From: Stenotrophomonas rhizophila | Lineage (GTDB): Bacteria; Pseudomonadota; Gammaproteobacteria; Xanthomonadales; Xanthomonadaceae | Length of the DNA: 64,000 nt | Reading direction: 5' to 3' | Assembly: GCF_007667275.1 (NCBI RefSeq) | Contig: NZ_VDQT01000002.1 | Coordinates: forward strand, 558,001-622,000 | Shown here: positions 63,896 to 64,000 of the stretch, piece by piece | Layout of the letters: every line of letters begins with the position of its first letter | How positions within the stretch are numbered: the stretch's first letter is position 1 | Position numbers and translations under genes: made by a program | Notes under the pieces: model-generated | What the model saw: the letters and a program-made list of their open reading frames with translations, nothing else | Told to the model about the DNA's origin: nothing | Database searches by the model: none

Positions 63896-64000
63896 ATGAG
63901 CAAGTTGATGAAATTCAAAGCCCCCGCATTCCTGATGGCCCTGGCGCTGAGCGCCCCCCTGGCGCTGGCGGCGTATGCCGACTCGCCGGCCTTGCCGTCG
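63896..64000 (+). CDS. N-terminus of a secreted protein (cut by window end)
   Basis: Thirty-five codons from the ATG at 63896 encode MSKLMKFKAPAFLMALALSA and then PLALAAYADS, a good Sec signal peptide with a likely cleavage after an Ala-X-Ala-type site. The rest lies beyond the window. A plausible ribosome-binding site (AAGGTG) lies just upstream. Function cannot be told. Confidence 0.7.
   Translation, partial: MSKLMKFKAPAFLMALALSAPLALAAYADSPALPS

Overview
The window is chromosomal DNA from a Stenotrophomonas species (Xanthomonadaceae). The evidence is high G+C (roughly two thirds), xanthomonad-type gene content, and some thirty copies of the short palindromic GTAG-headed SMAG elements that are characteristic of Stenotrophomonas intergenic DNA. 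A divergent smeT / smeDEF-type efflux locus fits the same genus. No rRNA, tRNA, prophage, insertion sequence or CRISPR array was seen. Most of the window is ordinary core genome; the unusual content lies in regulatory and repetitive DNA between genes.

Layout. 1-8100: a seven-gene minus-strand block (membrane-fusion adaptor, ABC ATPase, two FtsX-like permeases, PDZ lipoprotein, NtrC-type regulator, histidine kinase), with a well-spaced sigma-54 promoter and an upstream palindrome; it looks like a self-regulating export system. 8174-10693: glmS and a two-CBS-domain protein. 10802-13533: a two-gene repair-type operon, a DUF4130-UdgX fusion plus a radical SAM/helix-hairpin-helix protein. 13743-18276: two VOC proteins (one is glyoxalase I), a Cds1-like PLP enzyme and an M3 oligopeptidase. 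18396-20277: yajQ, DUF1415 and an SDR gene. 20356-24372: an EamA transporter, metNI without metQ, a Blc-type lipocalin and a small membrane protein. 24404-30617: two S9 peptidases, an aminotransferase and a DUF454 protein. 30745-35616: lptM-dapF-DUF484-xerC, as in enterobacteria, then hslVU.

35617-36406 is gene-free and filled with nested inverted repeats. 36407-43188 is the tetR-type repressor smeT diverging from the RND tripartite efflux operon smeDEF, with an operator-like palindrome over a good promoter. 43258-49679 holds small and unrelated genes (PF04120 membrane protein, hypothetical, cytosine-type deaminase, ubiE, M1 aminopeptidase, lipoprotein, PfkB kinase). 49954-62340 is a cell-shape and wall cluster: mreBCD, mrdA, rodA, mltB, rlpA and a D-Ala-D-Ala carboxypeptidase, followed by ybeD, lipB and lipA. 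It matches the enterobacterial mrdAB-rlpA-dacA-ybeD-lipBA order, except that a minus-strand lpxR-like gene sits in the middle. The window ends in repeats and the start of a secreted protein.

The observations I consider most worth following are: (1) the sigma-54 promoter plus palindrome controlling an ABC exporter linked to its own NtrC-type two-component system; (2) the UdgX/radical SAM operon, with a sliding-clamp-like C-terminal motif and a perfect operator-like inverted repeat; (3) a perfect FNR/ANR box placed exactly for a class II promoter in the gene-free DNA before mltB; (4) palindromes and SMAG elements that span or supply stop codons; (5) a set of predicted leaderless promoters.
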